Position numbers and translations under genes: made by a program
Source: Candidatus Binataceae bacterium
Lineage (GTDB): Bacteria; Desulfobacterota; Binatia; Binatales; Binataceae
Direction: 5' to 3'
Assembly: GCA_035508495.1 (NCBI GenBank)
Contig: DATJMX010000050.1
Location: forward strand, 21,996 to 85,995
Length of the DNA: 64,000 nt
Notes under the pieces: generated by a model
Told to the model about the DNA's origin: nothing
What the model saw: the letters and a program-made list of their open reading frames with translations, nothing else
The model's database searches: none
In this document: positions 16,930 through 25,571 of the stretch, piece by piece
Position numbering within the stretch: position 1 is the stretch's first letter
Layout of the letters: each line of letters begins with the position of its first letter

Positions 16930-17512
16930 GGATGCATTTTGAATCGATTCGCGGATTTGAGCAATGCATCAGAGCTTACGCGTTGACGGCGCAACTCGAT
17001 TTTACTTCTCCTTGACTTCGAGAAACGCGAGGCGTGAAATTGAAGCATGCCGTTGAGGTTCGCACGCGGCATATCCAGCATCGTTCGGATGCTCTTTTTC
17101 CGCCTACTGAACTCTGTTCAGCGGATCCTGCTCATCTCGTTCTGCGCGTTGACGATTGCTCCAGCGCCGCGCGCCCTGCCCTTGTCGATATTGTCGCTCG
17201 CGGCGGTGGTTACGCCGCCGTCGCGCGGCATCGCCCACTGTACCAGCGAAGAGGTTGCGCCCGATGCCGCGGGCGCCACGCGCGCTCCACTTGCCGATTC
17301 GCTCCTCGCGCCGCCGGCGCGGATCCAACCGCGGATTTCGACCCGCCCACGCGACGTTGAGATCGGTGACCGGCCCACCAGAAGCTTTTTCCATAGACGA
17401 ACTTCTCCGCCATCTTCCGACGAATTCGCCTGATTGAATTCTGATGTTTTGTGGCGCGCCGCGCGCTGATTGCCACTCGCGCCAGTTTCAATTCGGAATT
17501 CATCACTCGAAT
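16930..17512. other. 583-base stretch without a supportable gene
   Basis: Between the aminotransferase start and the DUF1329 gene. Frames of 96 to 128 codons are open on both strands here, including a plus frame at 17047-17433 with one hydrophobic stretch. None has a ribosome-binding site, recognisable domain or convincing composition. One minus-strand frame ending at 17118 has high GC at third positions, but it runs antisense through the DUF1329 gene and lacks a good start. I read the region as an intergenic and promoter region, with a decayed gene possible. Confidence 0.4.
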
Positions 17513-17540
17513 GCGCCACCAGTAAAGTGGCGCGGAGAAG
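17513..17540 (+). promoter_or_regulatory. Hairpin abutting the ribosome-binding site of the first DUF1329 gene
   Basis: GCGCCAC (17513-17519), a seven-base loop, then GTGGCGC (17527-17533) form a perfect 7-bp GC-rich stem. The Shine-Dalgarno GGAGAAG starts on the next base, six bases before the ATG at 17547. A stem so placed could limit ribosome access or protect the 5' end of the message. Confidence 0.45.
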
Positions 17541-17546
17541 TATTTC

Positions 17547-18878
17547 ATGAATAGAGAAAATAAATGGTGTCGATTGAGTATCGCACCGATTGCAGTTGCG
17601 TTGCTGGCGTTCTGCTGGAGCGCATCTGCGAATGCCACGGTGAAGCCCGGCGATATGATCAACTCGCAGAATGCCTACAAGATAAAAGACATGGTCGCGC
17701 CTGGCGTTTACTACAAAGTCGAAAACGGCATGACTATGCATATTGTGCCGTCGTCGCGTATCGACTGGCCGCCGCCATATCGCGACGCGACTGAGAAATA
17801 CTCGGACCAGGTGCGAATGTCGGCCGACGGCCGCTCGCTGGTCAATTACGTCGCCGGCCAGCCGTTCCCGTTTCTCGATGCGAACGACCCGAACGTCGCG
17901 AACAAGATCATCTGGAACAATGTATTTCGGCCCATCACGACCGATGACTACGACCTGCGTTATTTCGCGTGCGAGAATCTGCGCGGCGGCTTGCATCATT
18001 CGTACAACGTGCTCGATGAAATCGACGTCGGGCATTATGCCGGATACAACGAAGTTGGCCGCACCGAAGTCGACCCGATTCCAATCGATCCGGACTACAA
18101 GACTACCAATCGGTACTGGCTATTCGCGCTTTATCCGATTATGTCGCCAGAGAATATGCGCGGCGCGGGATTCATCCGTTATCGCTATGCGAATCCAACC
18201 AAGCCCGATGATATCTGGTCATGGAACACCGGCGCGCGCCGCGTGCGACGGCTGAACGAGGGCATGATGACCGACGCGGTAACGGGCGGCGGGCTGTCCA
18301 GCGAAGGCGGCGGAAATATAGTGGTGTTCGATCCCGATCACTATTCGGGCTTCAACGCTAAGGTCGAAGAATATAACTATCGTTTTCTCGGCCAGAAAAC
18401 GATGCTCGGTTCAGTGCACGCAGCTCATTCGCCCGAGGTAACTTGTGGCACCGACGGCGGCGCGAGCGCCTGCCCGGAGAACTGGGAAGAACGCAATATG
18501 TACATCGTCGAAGCGACGCCCCGCTACAGCAAAAATAACAGCCAGGCGCTGCAGTCAAAGACCATTCTGTATATCGACAGCGAAGTATGGTTCCCGCTCT
18601 ACGAAGACGCGTACGATCGGCAGGGACAGCTATGGCAAAACCATATTTACTGGCTGACGTATCGCGATCGCCCCGTGCCTGATGCGCGGGTCGCGATATA
18701 TCCATTCAAACGCTCCTTTGTCGTGGCCGCGGCTGCGACCGATACCCAGAGCGGCATGACCGCGATGTGCTATCTGCCGAGCCGCAACACGCCGGAGAAG
18801 GAATGCTGGTATATCAACATGGGCGCGGTGGATCGCGACTTCTTCACCACCGACGCAATGGTGAAGGCTGCGCCGTAA
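17547..18878 (+). CDS. DUF1329 exported protein (outer-membrane lipoprotein-sorting-like), copy 1
   Basis: 443 residues with a signal peptide (about 1-30, ending ASANA). Family signatures are VKPGDMINSQNAYKIKDMV after cleavage, WPPPYRDATEKYS, GQPFPFLDANDP, TEVDPIPIDPDY, a central RRVRRLNEGMM segment, YRDRPVPDARVAIYPFKRSF, and ECWYINMGAVDRDFFT near the end. DUF1329 proteins are LolA/LolB-like beta proteins often encoded near RND-type exporters or lipid catabolism genes; none is adjacent here. A paralogue lies at 31431-32780 and aligns along its whole length. The function is unknown, possibly periplasmic handling of hydrophobic compounds. Confidence 0.88.
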   Translation: MNRENKWCRLSIAPIAVALLAFCWSASANATVKPGDMINSQNAYKIKDMVAPGVYYKVENGMTMHIVPSSRIDWPPPYRDATEKYSDQVRMSADGRSLVNYVAGQPFPFLDANDPNVANKIIWNNVFRPITTDDYDLRYFACENLRGGLHHSYNVLDEIDVGHYAGYNEVGRTEVDPIPIDPDYKTTNRYWLFALYPIMSPENMRGAGFIRYRYANPTKPDDIWSWNTGARRVRRLNEGMMTDAVTGGGLSSEGGGNIVVFDPDHYSGFNAKVEEYNYRFLGQKTMLGSVHAAHSPEVTCGTDGGASACPENWEERNMYIVEATPRYSKNNSQALQSKTILYIDSEVWFPLYEDAYDRQGQLWQNHIYWLTYRDRPVPDARVAIYPFKRSFVVAAAATDTQSGMTAMCYLPSRNTPEKECWYINMGAVDRDFFTTDAMVKAAP

Positions 18879-18884
18879 CGAGCC

Positions 18885-18914
18885 GGCGCTGGCGGGCGAA
18901 GGCGCGCCAGCGCC
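18885..18914. terminator. Bidirectional terminator between convergent genes
   Basis: GGCGCTGGCG (18885-18894) and CGCCAGCGCC (18905-18914) form a perfect 10-bp stem. It sits exactly in the 39-base gap between the DUF1329 stop and the stop of the convergent racemase gene. There is no clear T-run on the plus side. Confidence 0.55.
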
Positions 18915-18917
18915 ACT

Positions 18918-20126
18918 TCATTTGATCGAGCCGTCGTCGCGCCACTTCGCGATATCCTCCGGCGCGTAGCCGAGACCGGTGAGAATTTCCTCGGTATGCT
19001 GCCCGAGCTGGGGCGCGAGCGTTCTTATCGATCCGGGAGTTTCTGAGAGTTTCACCGGGATACCCACCTGCTTGACCCTGGCGCCGCCGGGAGCTTCGAC
19101 TTCGACGATCATGTTGCGCGCCTTGATTTGGGGATCGTCGGGGACCTCGTCGAAGGTGAGCATCCTGCCGACGCAGATGTCGGTCGTGCTGAGCAATTCG
19201 AACCATTCGTCGCGCGTCTTCGTTTTGAACGCGCCGGTAAGGAACTGCGAAATCTCGGCACGTTTCGACGAGTCATACTCGTGCGGGATGAGATCCTCGC
19301 GGCCCATCGCGCGGCAAAGGTTGGCGAAGAACCACGGTTCGATCGCCGCGATGGTGATGAACTTGCCGTCCTTGGTCGCATAGACGTTGTAGTTCGGGAT
19401 TCCGCCGTCGGTCGTCGATTCGCCGCGGGTTGGAATTTTGCCGCCGGCGAAGAAGGTCGAAAAGGCCTGCGCGAGCAGCGCCAGGCTGCCGTCCATCATC
19501 GAGATATCAACGTATTGTCCGCGGCCGGTCTGCTGGCGCGCCAGGAGTGCCGCGAGCACGCCGATCGCGCCGTGAAAGCCGCCGCCGGCATAGTCCGCGA
19601 TGAGATTGTGGGGAATCGTCGGCGGCTGGTCCTTGCGGCCGAGTATCGAGAGCACGCCCGCGGTCGCGATGTAGTTGAGATCGTGACCGACCAAGTTCTT
19701 ATAGGGACCGGTCTGACCGTAGCCGGTAATGGCACAGTAGATGAGCTTGGGATTTCGTGCCGAGAGCTTTTCCCATCCGATACCGAGGCGATCGGCGACG
19801 CCGGGGCGGTATTCTTCGACAATCACGTCGGCGCGCATGGCCAGCCGCAGATATATTTCCTTGCCCGGTTGAGTCTTAAAGTTAAGTCCAATCGACTTCT
19901 TGTTACGATTGAGCGCATTGAACGGCGAGCTGCTGAAGCCCGCGCCCGGTCCCTGCAGGCCAGCCGTGCCGGCCTGCTGCGCGCGGCGACCGGTCGGCGG
20001 CCCCGGCTCTTCGATCTTGATCACTTCGGCGCCGAGGTCGGCAAGGATCATCGTGCAGAACGGTCCCGGCGCGAGCTTGGTCAGATCGAGCACTTTGATA
20101 CCTGAAAGCGGCGCTGGTGAAGGCAT
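18918..20126 (-). CDS. CaiB/BaiF-fold enzyme, alpha-methylacyl-CoA racemase-like
   Basis: 402 residues. The start has strong AAGGAG. The core is PLSGIKVLDLTKLAPGPFC and LADLGAEVIKIE, then NRNKKSIGLNF. The region GHDLNYIATAGVLS has His148, and NLIADYAGGG has Asp178. The 30-residue spacing matches the His126/Asp156 acid-base pair of mycobacterial alpha-methylacyl-CoA racemase, so epimerisation of 2-methylacyl-CoA is more likely than CoA transfer. The central TAGLQGPGAGFSSSPF insert is somewhat unusual. Such enzymes let branched-chain or sterol side-chain acyl-CoAs enter beta-oxidation. It stands alone on the minus strand. Confidence 0.85.
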   Translation of the reverse strand: MPSPAPLSGIKVLDLTKLAPGPFCTMILADLGAEVIKIEEPGPPTGRRAQQAGTAGLQGPGAGFSSSPFNALNRNKKSIGLNFKTQPGKEIYLRLAMRADVIVEEYRPGVADRLGIGWEKLSARNPKLIYCAITGYGQTGPYKNLVGHDLNYIATAGVLSILGRKDQPPTIPHNLIADYAGGGFHGAIGVLAALLARQQTGRGQYVDISMMDGSLALLAQAFSTFFAGGKIPTRGESTTDGGIPNYNVYATKDGKFITIAAIEPWFFANLCRAMGREDLIPHEYDSSKRAEISQFLTGAFKTKTRDEWFELLSTTDICVGRMLTFDEVPDDPQIKARNMIVEVEAPGGARVKQVGIPVKLSETPGSIRTLAPQLGQHTEEILTGLGYAPEDIAKWRDDGSIK

Positions 20127-20232
20127 CGGAATTCTCCTTGAGCGTTATCGAGCAGTGAAGATGCGCAGTCGCGTTTCATAGTTCGCGATCGCAGACCTTT
20201 AAATCGTTTTGCGGTGACGGTGCAACCGCGAC

Positions 20233-20736
20233 CTAGTCGGGAGGCGGCATACCGGGCATTACGATACCGGGTATGCCATTGGTTGCCGGTTGATCGGCGC
20301 TTTGATCGTCGCTCGGTTGTTGCGGCGGTTGCCATACCGGCGGCGCGCCCGGATCGGCCTGCGCGTCGTTGTTGTCGTTGTTGTCACTGTTGTCGTTGTT
20401 GTTGTCGTCGTTATTGCTGTCGGGCACCGCAGCCTGGGAATTGTCCTCGGGTGGCGGCTGAACGATCCCGGGCGGCGGGTAGTTCGCGTCAACCTGCGGA
20501 TTCGAGGGCGAAGCAGGAACCGCGTCCTGCGGCGGCGCGGCCGCAACACCCGGATAGATCGGCGCAGGCGCAGGGGCGTCGCTCATCCCGGCAGCAGGCG
20601 CAGTGCTATGGTTCATCGCGACCGCCACAGGATGTGCGGAGGCTGAGAAATCGGACGCGTGAAAACTCTTGAACGACGCGAATACCATCGCGATCAGAAT
20701 CATCAACGCGGCAATGAAAGATAATCTGCCTAACAT
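20233..20736 (-). CDS. Low-complexity Pro/Asn/Asp-rich protein with N-terminal signal or anchor
   Basis: 167 residues. Residues 5-23 (LSFIAALMILIAMVFASF) form a signal or membrane anchor. The rest is an extended Ala/Pro region, then a run of about 20 Asn and Asp residues (NNDDNNNDNSDNNDNN core), then Pro/Gln-rich sequence ending GMPPPD. The DNA under the acidic run is a GTT/GTC trinucleotide tract at about 20367-20420, so the length may vary between strains. No domain is recognised. Periplasmic or surface linker-like sequence is the only description possible. Confidence 0.6.
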   Translation of the reverse strand: MLGRLSFIAALMILIAMVFASFKSFHASDFSASAHPVAVAMNHSTAPAAGMSDAPAPAPIYPGVAAAPPQDAVPASPSNPQVDANYPPPGIVQPPPEDNSQAAVPDSNNDDNNNDNSDNNDNNDAQADPGAPPVWQPPQQPSDDQSADQPATNGIPGIVMPGMPPPD

Positions 20737-20782
20737 TACTAATTGCGATTCTAACGCGCCGAGGCTGCGTAAGACTAATCGA

Positions 20783-21619
20783 TCAGATTACGGCGGCGCG
20801 AACCTTCGCGAGCCGGTCAGCGAGCGACTTGAGACCTTTCACCATGTGCATGCCGTACCAATGCAGATCGCGCCCGCTGACGATCAGCACGCGGCGGCTG
20901 AGCGCAGGCGGCAGCATCGGCTTCAGTTCGGCAACATCGTCGTCGCCGAATTCGTAAGGCTCGTCGGGCAGAATCACGATGTCGGGACGGCGCGCCAGGA
21001 CCTCGTCGAGGGTAGTCACAGGATAGCGCTCGCCGGCGGATGCAAACACGTTGTTGAAGCCGAGCATCCGCAAGACATCGTGCGCGTAGGTGTCGGCGTT
21101 GAAAGTCATCCAGGGTTTTTTCCAGATCGGACAAAAAACGCGCAGCCGCATCTTGTTCCAGATGCCGAGGCCCGCCTCGATACCGCCGACCGCCAGCGTG
21201 ATTTGCCGCGCCAGCGCTCCCGCGGCGGCCTCGCGCTTGAGCACGCGTCCGAGCTTGAGGATCGAATCGACCGCGCCGGGGATCGTACGCGGATAGGTCG
21301 TGAACACGGCGATTCCATGCGAGCGGATTCGATCGACGTCTTCGCGCCGGTTCTCCTCCGCGTTGGCGATTACCAGGTCAGGCTCGAGTGCTGCGATCGC
21401 ACGAATATCGGGATTCTTGGTGCCGCCGACTTTTTGTATCGACGCGACCTTGCCCTCAGGCGAGACGCAGAACTTCGTGATACCAACGATTTCCTGCTCG
21501 AATCCGAAACTGAAAAGCGTCTCCGTCCAGCTCGGCACCAGCGAGACGATCCGCACCGGCGCCGCGGGCAAATCGACGCGAAACCCTAAATCGTCGCTAA
21601 CCTGAATCTGCCCACTCAT
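20783..21619 (-). CDS. Cobalamin/siderophore-binding-type protein (helical-backbone metal receptor, BtuF-like)
   Basis: 278 residues. Features of the BtuF/FepB-like fold are PVRIVSLVPSWTETLFSFG at the N-terminus, GGTKNPDIRAIAALEPDLVIAN, the TFNADTYAHDVLRMLGFNNV segment, and PDIVILPDEPYEF in the second lobe. BtuF-type proteins deliver cobalamin to an ABC importer in the periplasm. Here no signal peptide or lipobox is present and no BtuCD-type genes lie nearby, so this may be a cytoplasmic cobalamin-binding paralogue. It is followed closely upstream on the same strand by the small membrane protein and FAD reductase. Confidence 0.8.
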   Translation of the reverse strand: MSGQIQVSDDLGFRVDLPAAPVRIVSLVPSWTETLFSFGFEQEIVGITKFCVSPEGKVASIQKVGGTKNPDIRAIAALEPDLVIANAEENRREDVDRIRSHGIAVFTTYPRTIPGAVDSILKLGRVLKREAAAGALARQITLAVGGIEAGLGIWNKMRLRVFCPIWKKPWMTFNADTYAHDVLRMLGFNNVFASAGERYPVTTLDEVLARRPDIVILPDEPYEFGDDDVAELKPMLPPALSRRVLIVSGRDLHWYGMHMVKGLKSLADRLAKVRAAVI

Positions 21620-21628
21620 CGCGCTACT

Positions 21629-21925
21629 TCATTTCTTCCTGGCGACAGCCTCCAGGGCCTGGCGATCACTTTCGGTCAAGTTCTCGTTGCTCGTCGATTC
21701 TGATGCGGGCGAGGCAATCGGATGATCGGGTGGGCGGTACGCCAGGTAGTGAACTGCTTGTGGCAGCATCATGCGGCGGAATAGGAAGCCGGCTATGAGC
21801 GCGGTCAGCGCCATCACCAGCAGAATCGTGGGGCGGCGGCGTTTGGGGCGGGAGCGGCGCGGCGCGGGAGCCGCTTTTGCGGTTCTGCGCGGCCTTACAC
21901 TAGTCGACTGCACCCGCTTCGCCAT
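21629..21925 (-). CDS. Small basic single-pass membrane protein, unknown function
   Basis: 98 residues from MAKRVQSTSVRPRR. A strongly basic N-terminus of about 35 residues (APAPRRSRPKRRRPT) precedes one membrane segment (ILLVMALTALIAGFLF) and a short polar tail, so the N-terminus is probably cytoplasmic. An in-frame ATG at 21985 would overlap the reductase gene; 21925 was chosen for GGTTGGGTGGT directly upstream. No domain was recognised. It lies between the FAD reductase and the cobalamin-binding-type gene, probably in one transcript. Confidence 0.55.
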   Translation of the reverse strand: MAKRVQSTSVRPRRTAKAAPAPRRSRPKRRRPTILLVMALTALIAGFLFRRMMLPQAVHYLAYRPPDHPIASPASESTSNENLTESDRQALEAVARKK

Positions 21926-21945
21926 ACCACCCAACCTCGATGATG

Positions 21946-23178
21946 CTACCGTACAGGTGCGCGAAACAAAACTGCGCGCATCCATTTGGCGACTAGCGCC
22001 GACGGCGGCAGCTCATCGAAATGCGCGGCGCCGTTGTACCAATCGACGCCGATTTCCCGGGCGCGGCGGCTCATCCTGGCGATGCGAAAAAACGCGCGAT
22101 GCCGCCGGCCGTAGAAGTTTCGCGCCGCGAACGAGAGAATCTTAAGCTTGCGCCCGACCGTGCCGCGATGAAGCGCGCGATCGTATTGGTTGAGCGCCAT
22201 GTTATCGCCTGCGCTGAATTTCGCGACCGCTTCGGCAGCGAGCTTGCCGTGCTCGAACGCACAGGAAATGCCCTCGCCCATCAACGGATCGACTCCGGCC
22301 GCATCGCCAGCAAGGATCACCCTGCCCTGCGCGTATCGATCCGATTCATCGAACCATCGAATTGGGAACGCGTGCCAGTTCATGCTGCGATGGCCCAGAT
22401 CATCAAGCGGGAGTTCGGGAAACGCGCGCCGCAGTTCGGAAAGCATCAGCGACTGCTCACCCGCGATACCGTGGTCTTCGCGCGGCAGTTGGTCGTAGAT
22501 ACCGACGTTCAGATGAGGCTGGCCGTCGATCAGACAGGGAAACGACCATGAGTAACCCTTGATACCGCCGCCGACGCATCGAAAGTCGAAGACGTAGCGA
22601 TGCTCGATGAATTCGCGCGCGGCCTCCGGGTTAACCGCGATATCTCTCATGAGCGCGCGGCCCAGATTTTCCTTGCCGTCGCCGAAGATCGAGCGCCGAA
22701 TCCGGCTCCCGGAGCCATCGGCGCCGATCACAACGCTGGCCGCGATCGCGCCGCGATCGGTCGCAACACGAACGCCGGATGGGTCCTGTGCCGCGCCGGC
22801 AATACGGCAGCGCTCGACGATCTGGAGACCGGCGGCGCGCGCCTTGTGCGCGAGCATCGCGTCGAACTGATCGCGCCGGATCACTGTACACAATGTGTCA
22901 CCGCGAGTGAGATCGACGTCGCCGACCTCGGTCCGTGCAGCGCCGCGCATCACATCGACCGCGGGAACATCGAGCGTGATTCCGAGCTCATCGAGCGCCA
23001 GCATCGTCTTGGGAATCAAACCGCCGGCGCAGGTCTTGAAGCGCGGATGCGCCGCTTTGTCGATCGCGACGACACGGCCGGCCATCTCCGGATGCGCCTT
23101 CAACAGATAGAGCGCGGTCGCGAGTCCGGCGGGACCGGCACCGGCGATCAGCACATCGCATTTGCGCGGAAACTCCAT
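21946..23178 (-). CDS. Geranylgeranyl-reductase-family FAD-dependent oxidoreductase
   Basis: 410 residues from MEFPRKCDVLIAGAGPAG. The Rossmann GAGPAG FAD motif at the N-terminus is followed by CAGGLIPKT, VIGADGSGSRIRR and the second FAD motif RVILAGDAAGVDPLMGEGI. CAGG near residue 50 and the GEGISCAFEHGKLAAEA segment are typical of the geranylgeranyl reductase family, which saturates isoprenoid chains of quinones, lipids or carotenoid precursors. The frame extends upstream to 23229; the shorter start was chosen because FAD-binding families begin just before the first beta strand. No isoprenoid genes are adjacent. Confidence 0.87.
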   Translation of the reverse strand: MEFPRKCDVLIAGAGPAGLATALYLLKAHPEMAGRVVAIDKAAHPRFKTCAGGLIPKTMLALDELGITLDVPAVDVMRGAARTEVGDVDLTRGDTLCTVIRRDQFDAMLAHKARAAGLQIVERCRIAGAAQDPSGVRVATDRGAIAASVVIGADGSGSRIRRSIFGDGKENLGRALMRDIAVNPEAAREFIEHRYVFDFRCVGGGIKGYSWSFPCLIDGQPHLNVGIYDQLPREDHGIAGEQSLMLSELRRAFPELPLDDLGHRSMNWHAFPIRWFDESDRYAQGRVILAGDAAGVDPLMGEGISCAFEHGKLAAEAVAKFSAGDNMALNQYDRALHRGTVGRKLKILSFAARNFYGRRHRAFFRIARMSRRAREIGVDWYNGAAHFDELPPSALVAKWMRAVLFRAPVR

Positions 23179-23297
23179 TGACGCTTCAACCGGTAGCATC
23201 GCGCACGATGCGGCGAAAGAAGGCATCAAAATGCAAGCGGCACGACGATTTCTCGCCGTGCCGCTCGAGCTGCTTCAATTGACTAGCCGTTTCGTGA

Positions 23298-24935
23298 TTA
23301 GCCCTGGCCTTGCTCCGATGGCGGCTTGATCACGGTGTAGAGGGTGGCCGCGCCGCGCTGAACCAGCAGCAGCGCCGGCTTCTTCGAGTCCTTGGCCGCT
23401 TTGGCCTTGGCGACGAAATCGTTCACGGTCGCGACCTTGTTGTGATCGATTTCGAGCACAACGTCACCGGGCTGAAGGTCGGCATCCGCCGCCGGGCTGT
23501 CAGGATTCACCTTGCGCACGACGACGCCCTTGGTGATGTCAATATGGAGCTGCTGCGCGAGGTCGGGCGTCAGATCGCCGACCTGCATACCCCAGCTGCC
23601 GCCCTGATCTTCCGCTTTGGCGGTCTGCACCGTGGGTTCGGTGCGCTCACCGGTCGTGACCTGTACGGTCATGTGCTTGCCGTTGCGGATGATCTCGACG
23701 GGCACCGACTTGTTGATCGGAGTTTCCGCGACAAGAGCGGGCAGCTCGTGCTCGTCGTGAACGTCGTGACCGTTGAACTTGATCACGATATCGCCGCGCT
23801 CGATTCCGCCCTTCGCCGCAGGTCCGTCCTTGTCAACCTTCGCCACCAAGGCGCCGGTCGCCTGCGCGAGGCCGAACGACTGCGCGAGGTCGTTGGTGAC
23901 TTCCTGGATCTCGACGCCGAGCCATCCGCGGATCACGCGGCCGTGGGCCTTGAGCTGATCCATCACGTTCTTGGCGAGGTCGATGGGAATCGCGAAACCG
24001 ATACCGACGTTGGAGCCGGTGCGGCTGTAGATCGCGGTATTGATACCGATAACCTGGCCTTCGGCGTTGAAGAGCGGACCGCCCGAGTTGCCGGGATTGA
24101 TCGACGCGTCGGTCTGGATGAAGTCGTCGTAGTCGCCACCGAGGATCCTGCCCTTGGCCGATACGATACCGGCGGTTACGGTGGTGCCGACGCCGAACGG
24201 ATTGCCGATTGCTATCACCCAGTCACCGATCTGGGTGTCGCCTGATACGCCGAGGGGAGCAACCGGAAGCGGAACCTTGTCCTTGGTGTCGATCTTGATT
24301 AGCGCGAGGTCGGTCTTGGGATCTTTGCCGATGACCTTGGCAGTGAATTCGCGCTTGTCGAAGAGCTGCACGTCGATTTCGTCGGCGTTACCAACAACGT
24401 GGTTGTTGGTCAGGATATATCCGTCTGGCGATACGATTACGCCCGAGCCGAGACCATGCTGCTTGTACTCGCGCGGCATGCCCTGGCCGAAGAAGCGCCG
24501 GAACTGCTCAAAAGGATCGCCTTGCATTGGGCCGCCACCGCCCTGACCACCCTGATCTCCCGGGCCACCGCCCTGATCGCCTTCGCCGGGTCCTGCGTTA
24601 GGATCGCCGCCCTCATCTCCAGGGCCTTGAAAGCCACCGAACGGACCGCCGGAAATCTTGACGTCCTGAACGATCTTGACGCTCACGACCGCCGGCATGA
24701 CGCGCTTGACGAGCGGCGCGAACGAGGAAATGACGCCGACGCGCTCGTTGGGCTCGGGGGTGTTGGGCTTGGCCGGCTCCGACGCCATCGGCATCGAGTT
24801 GCCCGCCGAAGGCGACGGCGCCGCACTTGAGTCGTCGCCTGAACCCCAGAACGGGAAGGCGCCGGCTTGATGGGCGAAAACTACAACCAGACCGATCAGG
24901 ACGCCGCCCGCGATAGCGGCGAACTTCTTAACCAT
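23298..24935 (-). CDS. degP: Do/DegP-type periplasmic serine protease with two PDZ domains
   Basis: 545 residues with N-terminal anchor or signal (AAIAGGVLIGLVVVFAHQAG) and a strong GGAGGAG six bases before the ATG. The trypsin-like domain has the triad in TNNHVVG (His), KTDLALIKI (Asp) and GNSGGPLF (Ser). Two PDZ domains follow, beginning near RGWLGVEIQEV and GMQVGDLTPDLAQQL. Between the leader and the protease domain is a Gly/Pro/Asp-rich insert of about 50 residues (GPGDEGGDPNAGPGEGDQ and onward), the region corresponding to the LA loop in DegP. It degrades and refolds envelope proteins. degP, degQ and mucD-like members cannot be told apart. Confidence 0.93.
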   Translation of the reverse strand: MVKKFAAIAGGVLIGLVVVFAHQAGAFPFWGSGDDSSAAPSPSAGNSMPMASEPAKPNTPEPNERVGVISSFAPLVKRVMPAVVSVKIVQDVKISGGPFGGFQGPGDEGGDPNAGPGEGDQGGGPGDQGGQGGGGPMQGDPFEQFRRFFGQGMPREYKQHGLGSGVIVSPDGYILTNNHVVGNADEIDVQLFDKREFTAKVIGKDPKTDLALIKIDTKDKVPLPVAPLGVSGDTQIGDWVIAIGNPFGVGTTVTAGIVSAKGRILGGDYDDFIQTDASINPGNSGGPLFNAEGQVIGINTAIYSRTGSNVGIGFAIPIDLAKNVMDQLKAHGRVIRGWLGVEIQEVTNDLAQSFGLAQATGALVAKVDKDGPAAKGGIERGDIVIKFNGHDVHDEHELPALVAETPINKSVPVEIIRNGKHMTVQVTTGERTEPTVQTAKAEDQGGSWGMQVGDLTPDLAQQLHIDITKGVVVRKVNPDSPAADADLQPGDVVLEIDHNKVATVNDFVAKAKAAKDSKKPALLLVQRGAATLYTVIKPPSEQGQG

Positions 24936-25183
24936 GAACTCCTCCTGGAAAGGCTTGCATGTAAAGGGTCGGCTTCACGCCTCGACCCTCATCTATCGGA
25001 CGATAAATCCGCCACTAAATTCAGCATCCACCTGTATTTCCCTGGCCCGAGACGATGCATGCGCTCCAGCCGCCGGCGGACATCTTGAACCATTCTAATA
25101 AATCAGAATGAGTCATTAAAGAAAATTACCTTTCTATATGAGGACGACCTAAGCGGCCCGTAGAGACTGGAAATCGACGATGG
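24936..25183. other. Promoter region of the protease gene, no gene seen
   Basis: This 248-base gap contains an ATTCT ... AGAAT inverted repeat (about 25092-25109) and a GGGTCG ... CGACCC pair near 24967-24990. An AT-rich stretch near 25090-25135 differs from the surrounding composition and is the likeliest site of promoter elements for the protease gene. No consensus sigma site can be named with confidence. Confidence 0.35.
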
Positions 25184-25546
25184 CTAACGGTCTGCAATTC
25201 GCCTGAGTCGAGGCCGGGGCGGCAATTCCGCCAAATTCGGAGCAGTTGCCATCGCAATGAAATCGCAGACCGCTTCGCGCAGTTCCGCGATCGCAAGTCC
25301 CATATGTTCGGCCGGAAGCTGATCGAGCTTGGCCATCGCGCGGCTACATAGCGATCGTGCGCCTTCACGATTGCCTCGTTCGGCGTGCAGGATCGCGACT
25401 GCGGCCTGAATCAGACCCTGGTAGAAGAGCTTCTCGTCGCCCTGCGAGCGCTTCCAGACTTCTTCCCAGGCCTCATGGCATTCAAAGAAGCGGCCGGCGT
25501 TGAAGAGTTCCACCCCGTTTTCGAAATGCTCCGCAGGCGACTTCAC
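25184..25546 (-). CDS. DUF309-domain protein
   Basis: 120 residues from a GTG. The DUF309 signature is clear: HFENGVELFNAGRFFECHEAWEE, KLFYQGLIQAAVAILHAERGN and GARSLCSRAMAKL. These are small helical proteins with a conserved HExW-like segment and no agreed function. The frame opens upstream to 25603, but those codons lie in an interspersed repeat arm, so the GTG at 25546 is the better start; no strong Shine-Dalgarno supports either. Confidence 0.8.
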   Translation of the reverse strand: MKSPAEHFENGVELFNAGRFFECHEAWEEVWKRSQGDEKLFYQGLIQAAVAILHAERGNREGARSLCSRAMAKLDQLPAEHMGLAIAELREAVCDFIAMATAPNLAELPPRPRLRRIADR

Positions 25547-25571
25547 GATGGAAATATAGCTTGAAAATGCA

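Noticed and set aside
17047..17433. Plus-strand frame of 128 codons in the gap before DUF1329
   Set aside because: One hydrophobic stretch but Arg/Pro/Ser-rich composition, no ribosome-binding site and no domain.
17118..18035. Minus-strand frame of 305 codons opposite the DUF1329 gene
   Set aside because: It is antisense to a clearly real exported protein; high GC at third positions produces long open shadows in this genome.
20367..20420. Possible CRISPR-like or regulatory repeat (GTT/GTC units)
   Set aside because: The units are codons of an Asn/Asp tract on the minus strand, with no spacer pattern.
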